Positions 17,110 to 26,170 of a stretch of 64,000 bases of DNA are shown here, in pieces (the first letter of the stretch is position 1; each line of letters starts with the position of its first letter). The notes beneath the pieces were generated by a model, which ran no database searches, was not told where the DNA came from, and saw only the letters and a list, made by a program, of their open reading frames with translations. Both the position numbers and the translations under genes were made by a program. The DNA is from JBLZUR01 sp048565625 (lineage in GTDB: Bacteria > Pseudomonadota > Alphaproteobacteria > Sphingomonadales > Sphingomonadaceae), in the NCBI RefSeq assembly GCF_048565625.1, contig NZ_JBLZUR010000002.1, forward strand, positions 3,162,001 through 3,226,000, read 5' to 3'.

Positions 17110-18510
17110 ATGAGCGAAACCGACCTCGACGACGCGCTGCCCGAGGAAACCCGGCTGGACGAGGACGACCGGCTGAAGCCCGAGTTCGTCCGCGAAGTCG
17201 TCGCCTGTCTGGAGGCCGGCAATCCCGACGGCGCACGCCTGATCGTGGCACCCCTCCATGCCGCCGACATCGCCGATCTCTTCGAACAGGTGCCCGGCGA
17301 GTACCGCGCCCCCCTCGCCGCCGCCCTTGGCGAAAGCCTCGATGCCGACGTGCTCGCCGAGATGAACGAGTGGGTCCGCGACGAGCTGATCGAGGCGCTC
17401 GAACCGCATCAGGTCGCCGATATCGCGGCGCAGATGGATACCGATGACGCCGTCGCGATCATCGAGGAAATGGACGACGAGGACCAGCGTGCGGTGCTGC
17501 GCGCGCTGGAGCCTGACGACCGCGCCGCGATCGAAGAGGCGCTGTCCTATCCCGAGGAGTCCGCCGGTCGCCTGATGCAGCGCGAGCTGATCGCCGTGCC
17601 GGAGCACTGGCATGTCGGCGACGTGCTCGACTATCTCCGTCGCAATGCCGAACTGACCACCGACTTCTGGGAGATCTTCGTCGTCGATCCCGGCCACAAG
17701 CCGGTCGGCACCTGCAAGCTCAGCTGGATCCTGCGCACGCCGAGCGAGATCGCGATCGGCGACGTCATGCAGCGCGAACAGACGCTGATCCCCGTCGATA
17801 TGGATCAGGAGGAGGTGGCCCTCCGCTTCCAGAAATACGCGCTGATCTCGGCCGCCGTTGTCGATGCGGCAGGGCGGCTGGTGGGCATGATCACCGTCGA
17901 TGACGTCGTCCACATCATTCAGGAGGAAGCCGGCGAGGACATCCTCCGCCTCTCCGGGGCTGGCGAAGGCGACATCAACGAGCCGGTGCTCGACAGCTAC
18001 AAGACCCGCGTCCGCTGGCTCATCGCCAACCTCTTCACCGCCTTGGTCGCATCCAGCATCATCGCCGCGTTCGAGGGCACGATCGCGCGGATGGTGGCGC
18101 TCGCGACGCTGATGCCGATCGTGGCCGGCGTCGGCGGCAATGCCGGCACGCAGACGATGGCGGTTACCGTCCGCGCGCTCGCCACCAACCAGCTGACCAA
18201 GTCGAACACATGGCGCAGCATCATGCGCGAGATCCGCGTCGCCATGCTGAACGGCGCGACGGTGGCGGCGGTGATCGGCTGCGGCGTCGGGATCGTCTTC
18301 CGCAATGGGGAGCTTGGTGCCGTGATCGCCGCCGCCATGATGACCAACATCCTGATCGCGGGCATGGCCGGCGTGCTGGTGCCGATCGGCCTCGAACGGA
18401 CCGGCGCGGATCCCGCAATCTCCTCCTCGATCTTCGTCACCATGACGACCGACTCGATGGGGTTCCTCGCCTTTCTCGGTCTTGCGACGGCGGCAGGCTT
18501 GGGTGGCTGA
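17110..18510 (+). CDS. mgtE: Magnesium transporter MgtE
   Basis: About 466 aa, with the full MgtE order: N-terminal MgtE_N helical superhelix (about 40-140), two CBS domains (about 150-275; VIDMDQEEVALRFQKYALI and LVGMITVDDVV), then five transmembrane helices (about 300-466) including MPIVAGVGGNAGTQTMAV, the conserved pore-lining signature. It imports Mg2+ and the cytosolic domain gates on Mg2+. ATG 17110 is preferred over GTG 17107 because a GGAGG-like site (17101-17105) precedes it. It is divergent from acp; no Mg2+ riboswitch is evident in the short leader. Confidence 0.95.
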   Translation: MSETDLDDALPEETRLDEDDRLKPEFVREVVACLEAGNPDGARLIVAPLHAADIADLFEQVPGEYRAPLAAALGESLDADVLAEMNEWVRDELIEALEPHQVADIAAQMDTDDAVAIIEEMDDEDQRAVLRALEPDDRAAIEEALSYPEESAGRLMQRELIAVPEHWHVGDVLDYLRRNAELTTDFWEIFVVDPGHKPVGTCKLSWILRTPSEIAIGDVMQREQTLIPVDMDQEEVALRFQKYALISAAVVDAAGRLVGMITVDDVVHIIQEEAGEDILRLSGAGEGDINEPVLDSYKTRVRWLIANLFTALVASSIIAAFEGTIARMVALATLMPIVAGVGGNAGTQTMAVTVRALATNQLTKSNTWRSIMREIRVAMLNGATVAAVIGCGVGIVFRNGELGAVIAAAMMTNILIAGMAGVLVPIGLERTGADPAISSSIFVTMTTDSMGFLAFLGLATAAGLGG

Positions 18511-18538
18511 AGCGGGTCGCGCTTCCTAGATAGCCCGC

Positions 18539-18943
18539 ATGGGTTTGCACATCACGAAGGTCGCGGTTGCTTGTGAGACGGTGGACGATCTGCGGGAGCG
18601 GCTGGCAGGCCGCGCGGCTGGGGGAGAAGTCGCGGTCGTCACCCGCTACAAGCCGACCCGCGCGGCGGAACTGATCGGCGGATCGCTCTACTGGATCCAC
18701 AAGCACCGCCTCATCGGTCGCCAGACGATCCTCCGCTTCGCCGAGACCGAGGAGGGCCGATGCGCGATCTGGCTAGACGCGCGTCTGATCCCCGTTGCCA
18801 CCATGCCGAAGCGGGCGCATCAGGGCTGGCGCTACCTGGAGGCCTCGGCGGCTCCCCCCGATCTCGGCGGCGCGGCGGCAAGCGATCTGGCTGTCATGCC
18901 GCCACGGATGGTCGAGGAACTGGCGGCGCTGGCACTGCTCTGA
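18539..18943 (+). CDS. DUF1489 family protein
   Basis: A 134-aa protein typical in length and sequence of the alphaproteobacterial DUF1489 family (MGLHITKVAVACETVDDL, VTRYKPTRAAELIGGSLYWI, RFAETEEGRCAIWLDA). The function is unknown. It follows mgtE by 28 bp on the same strand and precedes the GT29-like gene by 22 bp. Confidence 0.85.
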   Translation: MGLHITKVAVACETVDDLRERLAGRAAGGEVAVVTRYKPTRAAELIGGSLYWIHKHRLIGRQTILRFAETEEGRCAIWLDARLIPVATMPKRAHQGWRYLEASAAPPDLGGAAASDLAVMPPRMVEELAALALL

Positions 18944-18965
18944 CCAATCGGGCACCAGTAAGGAC

Positions 18966-19847
18966 ATGGAGGTCATCACACCCTTCGATTTCCGCGACAT
19001 GTTCGCGGAGGGCGGCTCGCTCGCCATCATCGGCAATGCGCCTTCTCTGGTTGGCGAAGGGCTGGGTGCCTGGATCGACAGCCACGATGTCGTGGTCCGC
19101 TTCAATGAGGCGGCCCTGGCCGGGTTCGAGGCGGATCTCGGATCGCGCACCGACATCCTTGTCACCAATCCTTATCCGGAGGGCCGCGACAGACCGCCGC
19201 TCGACGGCTTCGAATGCCGGATGGTGCTGGCGATCGCCCCGCTCACCCGCCGCGGCGATGCGGCGACCTTCGTCGTGGTCCGCTTCAATGAGGCGGCCCT
19301 GGCCGGGTTCGAGGCGGATCTCGGATCGCGCACCGACATCCTTGTCACCAATCCTTATCCGGAGGGCCGCGACAGACCGCCGCTCGACGGCTTCGAATGC
19401 CGGATGGTGCTGGCGATCGCCCCGCTCACCCGCCGCGGCGATGCGGCGACCTTCCGGGCTTGGGTGGGCGATCGCCGCGTGCTTTTCACCTATACGCCGG
19501 ACCCCGGCGGGCTGGCTTCACCGCGCATCGGCGGGCTGACCACCGGGGTCGCTGCCTATCCGCTGCTCCGCCGCATCTTGCGACCGAGCGCGATCACGCT
19601 GGCCAACTTCACCATGTTCCAGGGTGAGACGGCGCATAGCTATTGGACCGAGGCGACCCCGCCGGGTGTCGCCAAGCACGACATGCGCTCCAATGCGCAG
19701 GCGCTGGTGGAGATGATCAATGGCTCGGGTAAAAACGGGATCACCGTCACCTCCGACCTGCGGTGGATGGCGGCGCAGGCTGGCGTGAAACTATCCAAAT
19801 ATGTGCAGGTAAAGGAGCTGACGGCGTTCCCGCCTGATGCCGGCTAG
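18966..19847 (+). CDS. GT29 (sialyltransferase)-like glycosyltransferase carrying an internal 61-residue tandem duplication
   Basis: A 293-aa protein. Residues 15-63 follow the GT29 sialyl motif L pattern (SLAIIGNAPSL, IDSHDVVVRFNEA, FEADLGSRTDILVTN). TTGVAAYPLL resembles motif S, and KHDMRSNAQAL may hold the C-terminal catalytic histidine. GT29 enzymes use CMP-activated ulosonic acids; this cluster also makes CMP-Kdo. Residues 42-102 are repeated exactly as 103-163. Without the extra copy the protein would be 232 aa, a more usual length, so the duplicated form may be inactive. Start ATG 18966 has AAGGA just upstream. The stop shares CTAG with the convergent pyruvyltransferase. Confidence 0.7.
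   Translation: MEVITPFDFRDMFAEGGSLAIIGNAPSLVGEGLGAWIDSHDVVVRFNEAALAGFEADLGSRTDILVTNPYPEGRDRPPLDGFECRMVLAIAPLTRRGDAATFVVVRFNEAALAGFEADLGSRTDILVTNPYPEGRDRPPLDGFECRMVLAIAPLTRRGDAATFRAWVGDRRVLFTYTPDPGGLASPRIGGLTTGVAAYPLLRRILRPSAITLANFTMFQGETAHSYWTEATPPGVAKHDMRSNAQALVEMINGSGKNGITVTSDLRWMAAQAGVKLSKYVQVKELTAFPPDAG
19089..19454 (+). repeat. Perfect 183-bp tandem direct duplication
   Basis: Bases 19089-19271 and 19272-19454 are identical and exactly adjacent. The unit is 183 bp, 61 codons, and keeps the reading frame. No third copy is present. No difference was seen between the copies, so the event is very recent or is an assembly artefact. Confidence 0.97.
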
Positions 19848-21067
19848 GCGGCGCTCTTCCGCCTCCTCGGTGCCACGAAGGGCAACAGTGCCGCATCGAT
19901 CCCGTCCGCACTCATACGATCGCGGAGATACGCCGCCATGAACTGCCGCTGCTTCTCTGACGGCGAACTCGCCAACGCGTCGGCGATCCGCGCCCAATGC
20001 GCCTCGACGGCATCGAGCAACGCCGGGGAGGGGCCAAACGCTGGTCCCCGCTTACCCAGCCGTTCCGCTGCGGCGGCCATGGCCTGCTCCCACGATCCGA
20101 CCGCATCTTCCTTCCGTCCTGCATGGCCGAGGAAACCGTCGAACTTCGCGATCGCCGGTTGCGCGACCAGAACGGCAGGAACGCAATATGAGAACGCGGT
20201 GATGTACCCGTGCAGCGAGGCGCCGACGAACACCTCCGCATGGGCGATCAGCGCGGCGATCTCCCGCAGCTCCCGCGCCCGGTCCAGCAGCAAGAGGGCG
20301 CCGCCGATCCGCTCGCCCAGACTGGCGGCAAGGGTGTCGTCGCCATGGCAGGGGCCGATCGCGACGAGAGCCGGCACTACGCCGTTGTCGCGGCAGAAGG
20401 TCGCGATCCGCGCGGCGACGGCCTCCTCTCCTTCCGCCTGAACCGCCCGCGCCTTCGCGTGGAACACCGCGACGCGGCTGCCTGCATCCAACCCGCTCTG
20501 CGCCAACATGTCCCTGAATACCGGCGTCAGGCTCTCGCGTGGCCACATCTGCGCCACCTCGACCGCGCTGTCGGGCATGATGGCGGGCGCGAAGCCCTCC
20601 GGCAGGTTCGCGGCACTCGCCGCGTCGCGCACGCTGAGGTAACTTGCGGCTGAAATCGCCAGCGGCACGGCCGGCGGCGCATCGGCGTCGAACGGCAGCG
20701 GCACGCCGGGCGCGTTCCAGATCAGCGGTACCTCCTGAGTCGACGCCGCCAGCGCCGCGCCCAACCAGAGCGAGAGATATGCCCAGGCCCGCATGTTGCC
20801 CTGTTGATAGTCGGGCAGCTTCACGGCCGAGCGATGGATGATGCTCCCGCCTCCCACCAGCACGGCATCCACCGGCCGCTCTCCCCGCATGAACGCTTCG
20901 ACGGCCATCGGGCGGAGGGCGTCACGCCAGGGAACTGCGCTGCTAGTCGGAGATACCGGAACGACGTCGAAGCCGAGCCTCTCAAGCCGCCAGCGCGTGA
21001 GCAGCGGGAACAGGCAATCGCCGTAATTGGCGACGTCGAAAGTCCCGAAAACGGCGGCGGTCTTCAT
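19844..21067 (-). CDS. Polysaccharide pyruvyl transferase family protein
   Basis: A 407-aa PS_pyruv_trans family protein (CsaB/ExoV/GumL type), which transfers a pyruvyl ketal from phosphoenolpyruvate to sugar hydroxyls. Motifs include AVFGTFDVANYGDCLFPLL at the N-terminus, VLVGGGSIIH, and the C-terminal GASLHGYITAFSYCVPAV, where the SLHG histidine is characteristic. It is the last gene of a minus-strand trio GT61-GT2-pyruvyltransferase. Pyruvylation would add negative charge to the exopolysaccharide. Confidence 0.85.
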   Translation of the reverse strand: MKTAAVFGTFDVANYGDCLFPLLTRWRLERLGFDVVPVSPTSSAVPWRDALRPMAVEAFMRGERPVDAVLVGGGSIIHRSAVKLPDYQQGNMRAWAYLSLWLGAALAASTQEVPLIWNAPGVPLPFDADAPPAVPLAISAASYLSVRDAASAANLPEGFAPAIMPDSAVEVAQMWPRESLTPVFRDMLAQSGLDAGSRVAVFHAKARAVQAEGEEAVAARIATFCRDNGVVPALVAIGPCHGDDTLAASLGERIGGALLLLDRARELREIAALIAHAEVFVGASLHGYITAFSYCVPAVLVAQPAIAKFDGFLGHAGRKEDAVGSWEQAMAAAAERLGKRGPAFGPSPALLDAVEAHWARIADALASSPSEKQRQFMAAYLRDRMSADGIDAALLPFVAPRRRKSAA

Positions 21068-21092
21068 CCGACGGCCCGGCCAGCGATGCGGT

Positions 21093-21929
21093 TCAGGCGG
21101 CCGTTTCCACAGGCGTCCGCACTTCGAATGGTGCGAAGAATCCAGGTGCCTCCACCTGAGAGACGTCGATGCCGGCGGCGCGTTGCTCTTCCAGGAAGGC
21201 CGCGCGCTCGGCCTCGTCGTTCCACGGCATCCGGAACGGCGGCTCGCTCTTCAGCTGCTTGAAGATCTCCTTGTTGACCGCGACGGACGCATTGTCGCGC
21301 CAGCTTTTCGCGTCTTCCGCAAGGAGGCCACCCTTGATGTAGAGGTTGGCGCGCGGCCGCCTTCCGTCGGGAAGCTCGATGCGGCGAAAGCCGTAGCCGA
21401 CATGCTTGATCCGGCTCGTCCACTCGGCGTGTCCGACGCCATAGCCGTGGAAGCGGGTGTCGAGGAAGCCCACCTTCTGCATTGCGCGGAGCGAGACCGC
21501 CGTGCATTGCGCCGTCGCCTTGTTGTTGACGTAGGGATCGGCGGCTGTCCCTGCTCCGGAGACGATCTGCGCGGCGATCTTGTCATGCGCATAGGCGAGG
21601 TGGTCATGCGCCTGCGTCGCGCGGTCCCACTCTTCTTCCCAGCCGAACTCGACAGGGTAGATGTCGTCTTCTAGCAGCAGCAGCGTCTCGCATCCGCGCG
21701 CAAGCAGCGCGTAGAGACCGCGGTTCTTGTTCCAGCAAACCCCCCGGTTCTCGCGCCCAATCACGGTGAACCCGGCCTGCCTGAACCAGTCTCCCGTGCC
21801 ATCCGTGCTGCCGTCGTCCGCAATGACCAGCTCGATGGGGCTTCGCGTCTGCTCGATGACCCGTCCGATCACCTGCCGCGCGCGATCGAAGCGATTGTAC
21901 GTGATCAGCGCAATTCCGATTTTCGCCAT
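21093..21929 (-). CDS. Family 2 glycosyltransferase
   Basis: An inverting GT-A transferase of 278 aa. It begins MAKIGIALITYNRFDRARQ, followed by IELVIADDGSTDGT (nucleotide-binding acidic loop), and a metal-binding ED(D)I-type motif in LLLLEDDIYP. ATG 21929 is preferred, with AGGAAA 7 nt upstream; more upstream codons read into the GT61 gap. Acceptor and donor sugars cannot be told from sequence. It lies between GT61 and the pyruvyltransferase on one strand. Confidence 0.85.
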   Translation of the reverse strand: MAKIGIALITYNRFDRARQVIGRVIEQTRSPIELVIADDGSTDGTGDWFRQAGFTVIGRENRGVCWNKNRGLYALLARGCETLLLLEDDIYPVEFGWEEEWDRATQAHDHLAYAHDKIAAQIVSGAGTAADPYVNNKATAQCTAVSLRAMQKVGFLDTRFHGYGVGHAEWTSRIKHVGYGFRRIELPDGRRPRANLYIKGGLLAEDAKSWRDNASVAVNKEIFKQLKSEPPFRMPWNDEAERAAFLEEQRAAGIDVSQVEAPGFFAPFEVRTPVETAA

Positions 21930-21991
21930 TCGATTTTCCTGTCTTGCGGGCGAGACTTGGCAGCGGGCGGCGCCTCCCGCAAGTCGCCTGT

Positions 21992-23143
21992 TCAACCGAC
22001 CATGGTGTCGAGGGCGCGTGCCACCTCATCCATATCGACCGAGTAATCCTGATTGCGCGGAGACTGCGTCATGTCCGACGGGGTTCCAAGCACAAAGCCG
22101 CAGCGCGCCTGGCGGTAGGCTGCGATGATGGCATCGTCCGCGAACGTGAATGTCATAGGCGCGAGGATGATGGCGGTCTCCGGCCGCCGCTGGAACAGGG
22201 CCAAGTACGTCTGGCTGCCGATGGCGCCGGCGAGATGCTTGGCGCTCGCCACGGCTGCCATCTGTTCCAGAACGCTTAGTTGTTCAGGAAAGACAATTTC
22301 GTAGCCACGCTCTTGGAACAGTGCTTCCACCGCCTCTTCGTTCTGCAGGATCCGTCGCTTTCCCCAGCAGCGACGGCTCAGGTATACGCGCTCAGGCTGG
22401 CGGTAAGTCGCCAGCCGTGCCGAAAGAATTTCGGTGACTTGCATACAGGTCTCGAAGAATGCCGGATTTGCTCCCCGGTGGAGATCGTAAAGAGCAAGCG
22501 GCTTGAAAAGCCTGCTGAAACGCGCGGGCTCGTTGAGGATGGTGACATCTCCACGCGACAAGCCGACCGCCTCAAAGAATGGAGATTGGTAGGTCGCGCG
22601 CGATAGATCGTAGTCGGCATGTGCGACGATCTCGTAGCCGTACTCCTTTGCCCATTGAACGGGCCACAGGCGAGGCAGCAAATCGAGGAGGAAGTGGCCG
22701 AACTGCTTTGGAATTGTGCCCAGGTACAGCACGGGGCGCGTGAACTCGCGTCCGATTCGCACCTCCGCGCGCGCGACGAAACGTCTTCCCTCTCGAACGA
22801 TGACATCCCCACGGACCGGCTTGCCGCCGTGTACCGTGGATTGGGCGAAGGTCCGGCCTGCTGCATTGGCCAAGCAGTCCTGACCGAGGTGCAACGCGTC
22901 TTTCAAACTCACCATTCTCGTGGGGATCGGCTTCGTCTCTCGGTCCCGCCAGCCCTCCATGTACAAGGCGCTTGCGGACGGAGCAGCCTCGCCGCACGCT
23001 TCTAGCGAAAGCGTCCGGCTGTCGGGCGCAGGCCCGATCTGATAGATTCCATCGGCAGCAGCACATCGAAGGGCCCTCAGGTCTGGGATGTGGTGCGGCT
23101 GAAGCTCTGTCGCCGCAAACAAGTGGCCTGCCTCGAAACGCAT
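21992..23143 (-). CDS. GT61 (DUF563) glycosyltransferase
   Basis: About 383 aa from ATG 23143 (MRFEAGHLFAATELQ). The GT61 hallmarks are present: PKQFGHFLLDLLPRLWP, RVYLSRRCWGKRRILQNEE and HLAGAIGSQTYLALFQRRP. GT61 proteins in bacteria occur in capsule and exopolysaccharide loci. A 75-bp divergent gap separates it from the methyltransferase at 23219. It heads the GT61-GT2-pyruvyltransferase group. Confidence 0.82.
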   Translation of the reverse strand: MRFEAGHLFAATELQPHHIPDLRALRCAAADGIYQIGPAPDSRTLSLEACGEAAPSASALYMEGWRDRETKPIPTRMVSLKDALHLGQDCLANAAGRTFAQSTVHGGKPVRGDVIVREGRRFVARAEVRIGREFTRPVLYLGTIPKQFGHFLLDLLPRLWPVQWAKEYGYEIVAHADYDLSRATYQSPFFEAVGLSRGDVTILNEPARFSRLFKPLALYDLHRGANPAFFETCMQVTEILSARLATYRQPERVYLSRRCWGKRRILQNEEAVEALFQERGYEIVFPEQLSVLEQMAAVASAKHLAGAIGSQTYLALFQRRPETAIILAPMTFTFADDAIIAAYRQARCGFVLGTPSDMTQSPRNQDYSVDMDEVARALDTMVG

Positions 23144-23218
23144 GCTTCCTCCGGATGCCCCGGAACGGTAGGGTGGGGCGTGACGAAGTGGAAGAGGGCG
23201 CAATCACAAGCGTCCGGA

Positions 23219-23869
23219 ATGAGTCAGCTGTCGGGGTGGAAAATGAACGTATTGCCCTCGTTGCATGAGCTTGGGCTCGCCGCCGGTACTGACAAGGCCA
23301 GCAGGCACAATTACCTACACGCCTATCAGGCGGCTTTGGAAGCGCATCGCTCGACAGCGGACCTGGTCGTCGAAATCGGCGTCAAGGACGGCGCTTCGCT
23401 CCGCATGTGGAAGCGCTATTTTTCTAAAGCGCGGATCATCGGGATCGACATTCAGCCGCGCTGCATTGACCATGTCGAAGAACGCATCGCCGTGCACATT
23501 GGTGAGCAGACGGACACGGCCTTCCTTGATGCAACCTTAGGAGGCGCGCGACCCGATGTGATCATCGATGATGGATCGCACCGGTGGACGCACCAGATCG
23601 AAACCTTCCTGCACCTTTTTCCGAAACTCGCGCCAGAGGGCGTGTACGTGATCGAAGATCTTCAGACGAGCCATGTCACGCTGGCGAGCCGTTATGGCGA
23701 AGCGGGCAAGGAGACGGCGGTACACTATCTAGGACGCCTCGCCGCTTCGGTCATGGCGACTGGTGACATTCCGGATGCGCCGTCCGATCCAGTGCTGGAG
23801 GCTATCCGCAAGACCATCGAGCAGGTGACGCTCGGCCAGCGCTACTGCATCCTGAAGAAAAAGAGGTGA
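23219..23869 (+). CDS. Class I SAM-dependent methyltransferase
   Basis: About 216 aa. The SAM-binding motif I reads DLVVEIGVKDGASLRMW, with a GIDIQ acidic loop after it and PDVIIDDGSHRW as motif II/IV, placing it near the rhamnosyl O-methyltransferase/Methyltransf_24 group that acts on glycan sugars. Start ATG 23219; ATG 23243, preceded by GGGGTGG, is equally possible. It is coupled by GTGA to the sulfotransferase-like gene. Confidence 0.78.
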   Translation: MSQLSGWKMNVLPSLHELGLAAGTDKASRHNYLHAYQAALEAHRSTADLVVEIGVKDGASLRMWKRYFSKARIIGIDIQPRCIDHVEERIAVHIGEQTDTAFLDATLGGARPDVIIDDGSHRWTHQIETFLHLFPKLAPEGVYVIEDLQTSHVTLASRYGEAGKETAVHYLGRLAASVMATGDIPDAPSDPVLEAIRKTIEQVTLGQRYCILKKKR

Positions 23870-24987
23870 GCGGCGCCATCGCAGAACTGCCTGTGTCCCA
23901 CGATGATGGATCGGGATTGAACCAAGGTACTGAGCGACTTCTTTTCCTGCACGTGGGTCGGGGGAAGACAGGAACCACGAGTCTGCAGGCTGCTCTCGCC
24001 GCCAATCGTGAGCGCCTTCTTCATGCCGGTTGCGCTTACCCGCTACCACCCGCGCAGGAAAACGACGGCCTGGGCCTAGTCGCTGCGAACGCCAGCTGGC
24101 TCTTCGGAAGCCCCGCCGCGCTCCCGTTCCAGTTGCAGGGTCAGGCTACGCGCGAGGACATGATCGTTGAGAACTTCCGTCGATGGCTTCCGCTGTTCCC
24201 TCCGACGCAGAAATGTATCGTCTCGAGCGAGTTCCTGTGGGGCCTTTCCGAAGATGCCCTCCGCAACATCGCCCACCTAATCGCCGCAGCAGGCTTCAGG
24301 CCGGTTGTGATCGCCTATCTGCGCGAGCAGGCAGATCACTTGGTTTCCTGGTACTGTCAGAACGTTCGGAAGCGCCGCATCGTCGCCCCCCTGGCAGAAG
24401 TGTTTCTCAAAAGAGCGACGAAGCTTGCGGCAGATGACACCGGCATGGACGCGTCGAACTACGACGTGGCGATAGGCAAACTTGAACGGGCGTTCGACTC
24501 AGAGAATATTCTACCGCGGGTCTGGCAGCGAGATCGCTTGGTCGGCGGAGGCACCTCGGCCGACTTCCTGGCCCAATTGGGCGTCGGACTCCCGCTATCT
24601 CTCTCCGAACCATCGATGAACCAGAGTGCAGGGGTCGTTGAGGTCGAAGCGATGCGGCGAATAATGATTTCGGGAGAATATCCTGATATTAGAATCTCAA
24701 CGTTGAGCAAGATCGCGCTGAAGAGGGGCGCATTGCCGGTGCGCGATTTCATCGCTCAGGTCGCACCTGAGATCGTGGAAGACTTCCGTGCAGCTTATCG
24801 CGCGTCCAACGAACGTGTTCGGGCGCGGTATTTCAACAGTCAGACGCTCTTGTTTGATATGGCGCCCTTTGGCGAACAACCCTCGACTGCGACGATTGAA
24901 GCAGAAGTGGCCGATCTCGTGAGAGCATATAGGAAGCGGAGAGCGCGCGAAACGCGGCCTGCGAACTTACAAGCCGCGAACGGCTGA
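23866..24987 (+). CDS. Sulfotransferase-like P-loop protein
   Basis: A 373-aa protein with the PAPS-binding 5'-phosphosulfate loop near the N-terminus (LFLHVGRGKTGTTSLQAAL, residues about 26-44) and a second cofactor region near VIAYLREQADHLVSWYCQ that fits the 3'-phosphate-binding R/S pair. These features point to a carbohydrate sulfotransferase, although the rest is divergent. Start GTG 23866 overlaps the upstream TGA. It may sulfate the polysaccharide built by this cluster. The 79 bp to gmd contain no obvious terminator. Confidence 0.68.
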   Translation: MSGAIAELPVSHDDGSGLNQGTERLLFLHVGRGKTGTTSLQAALAANRERLLHAGCAYPLPPAQENDGLGLVAANASWLFGSPAALPFQLQGQATREDMIVENFRRWLPLFPPTQKCIVSSEFLWGLSEDALRNIAHLIAAAGFRPVVIAYLREQADHLVSWYCQNVRKRRIVAPLAEVFLKRATKLAADDTGMDASNYDVAIGKLERAFDSENILPRVWQRDRLVGGGTSADFLAQLGVGLPLSLSEPSMNQSAGVVEVEAMRRIMISGEYPDIRISTLSKIALKRGALPVRDFIAQVAPEIVEDFRAAYRASNERVRARYFNSQTLLFDMAPFGEQPSTATIEAEVADLVRAYRKRRARETRPANLQAANG

Positions 24988-25066
24988 CACCATCGTAGGG
25001 GATGTTGAACAAGCCAGATAGTCGGCGCTTTTCTTCGAAGGTTTGCCAGCGGATGTCTCACCAGCT

Positions 25067-26170
25067 ATGCCGCTCGATATAGGGAGCGCGGGCTTGGGCG
25101 GACGGACGAAAGTTGCACTGATCACCGGGGTCACCGGGCAGGACGGCGCCTATCTTGCGCAGCTTCTCGTCGCCAAGGGGTACGAGGTTCACGGGATCAA
25201 GCGCCGGTCCTCCTCCTTCAACACCGCGCGCATCGACCAGATGATCCGCGATGCGCAGGACTCGGGTGCTCCGATCACCCTGCACTACGGCGACATGACG
25301 GATTCCACCAACCTGATCCGGATCATTCAGGAGGTTCAGCCGGACGAGATCTACAATCTTGCCGCGCAGAGCCATGTGCAGGTGAGCTTCGAGACGCCGG
25401 AGTACACCGCCAACGCCGATGCGATCGGCGTGCTGCGGATTCTGGAGGCAATCCGCATCCTGAAGATGGAGGACAAGGTCCGCTTCTACCAGGCGTCCAC
25501 CTCCGAACTGTACGGCAAGGTGGTCGAAACGCCGCAGTCCGAGACCACGCCCTTCTACCCGCGCTCGCCCTACGGCGTTGCCAAGCTCTACGGCTACTGG
25601 ATCGCGGTGAACTATCGCGAGGCCTATGGCATGTTCGCGTGCAACGGCATCCTGTTCAATCACGAAAGCCCGATCCGGGGGGAGACCTTCGTCACCCGCA
25701 AGATCACGCGCGCCGTGGCGGAGATCGCGCTCGGCCGGCGTGAGAAGTTCTGGCTCGGCAACCTCGACGCCAAGCGCGATTGGGGTCACGCGCGCGATTA
25801 TGTCGAAGGCATGTGGCGCATTCTCCAGCATGACGAAGCAGACGACTTCGTGCTGGCGACCGGCGTATTGCGGTCGGTGCGCGAGTTCGTCGAATGCGCG
25901 TTCCGCCGGATCGACGTCGAAATCGCCTGGGAGGGCAGCGGCACCGACGAGGTCGGGCGCTGCAGCAAGACGGGCAAGGTCCATATCGGCATCGATCCGC
26001 GCTATTTCCGCCCGACCGAAGTGGATCTCCTGCTCGGCGACAGCACCAAGGCGCGAACGCGTCTCGGATGGGAGCCGAAGGTGGAGTTCGACGCTCTCGT
26101 GGAGGAGATGGTCGCCTGCGATCTCGTGGCGATCGCCGAAGAGAACCGCATCGCGCTGGACCAGAAATGA
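25067..26170 (+). CDS. gmd: GDP-mannose 4,6-dehydratase
   Basis: Converts GDP-mannose to GDP-4-keto-6-deoxymannose, the first step toward GDP-L-fucose. It is an extended SDR with NADP-binding GVTGQDGAYLA, RRSSSFNT, the catalytic TSELYGK and YGVAKLYGYW (YxxxK) motifs, and NHESPIRGETFVTRKITRA; full length at about 367 aa. ATG 25067 is taken as the start, giving a short extension before TKVALITG; TTG 25043 and TTG 25094 are alternatives. It overlaps fcl by ATGA. Confidence 0.96.
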   Translation: MPLDIGSAGLGGRTKVALITGVTGQDGAYLAQLLVAKGYEVHGIKRRSSSFNTARIDQMIRDAQDSGAPITLHYGDMTDSTNLIRIIQEVQPDEIYNLAAQSHVQVSFETPEYTANADAIGVLRILEAIRILKMEDKVRFYQASTSELYGKVVETPQSETTPFYPRSPYGVAKLYGYWIAVNYREAYGMFACNGILFNHESPIRGETFVTRKITRAVAEIALGRREKFWLGNLDAKRDWGHARDYVEGMWRILQHDEADDFVLATGVLRSVREFVECAFRRIDVEIAWEGSGTDEVGRCSKTGKVHIGIDPRYFRPTEVDLLLGDSTKARTRLGWEPKVEFDALVEEMVACDLVAIAEENRIALDQK

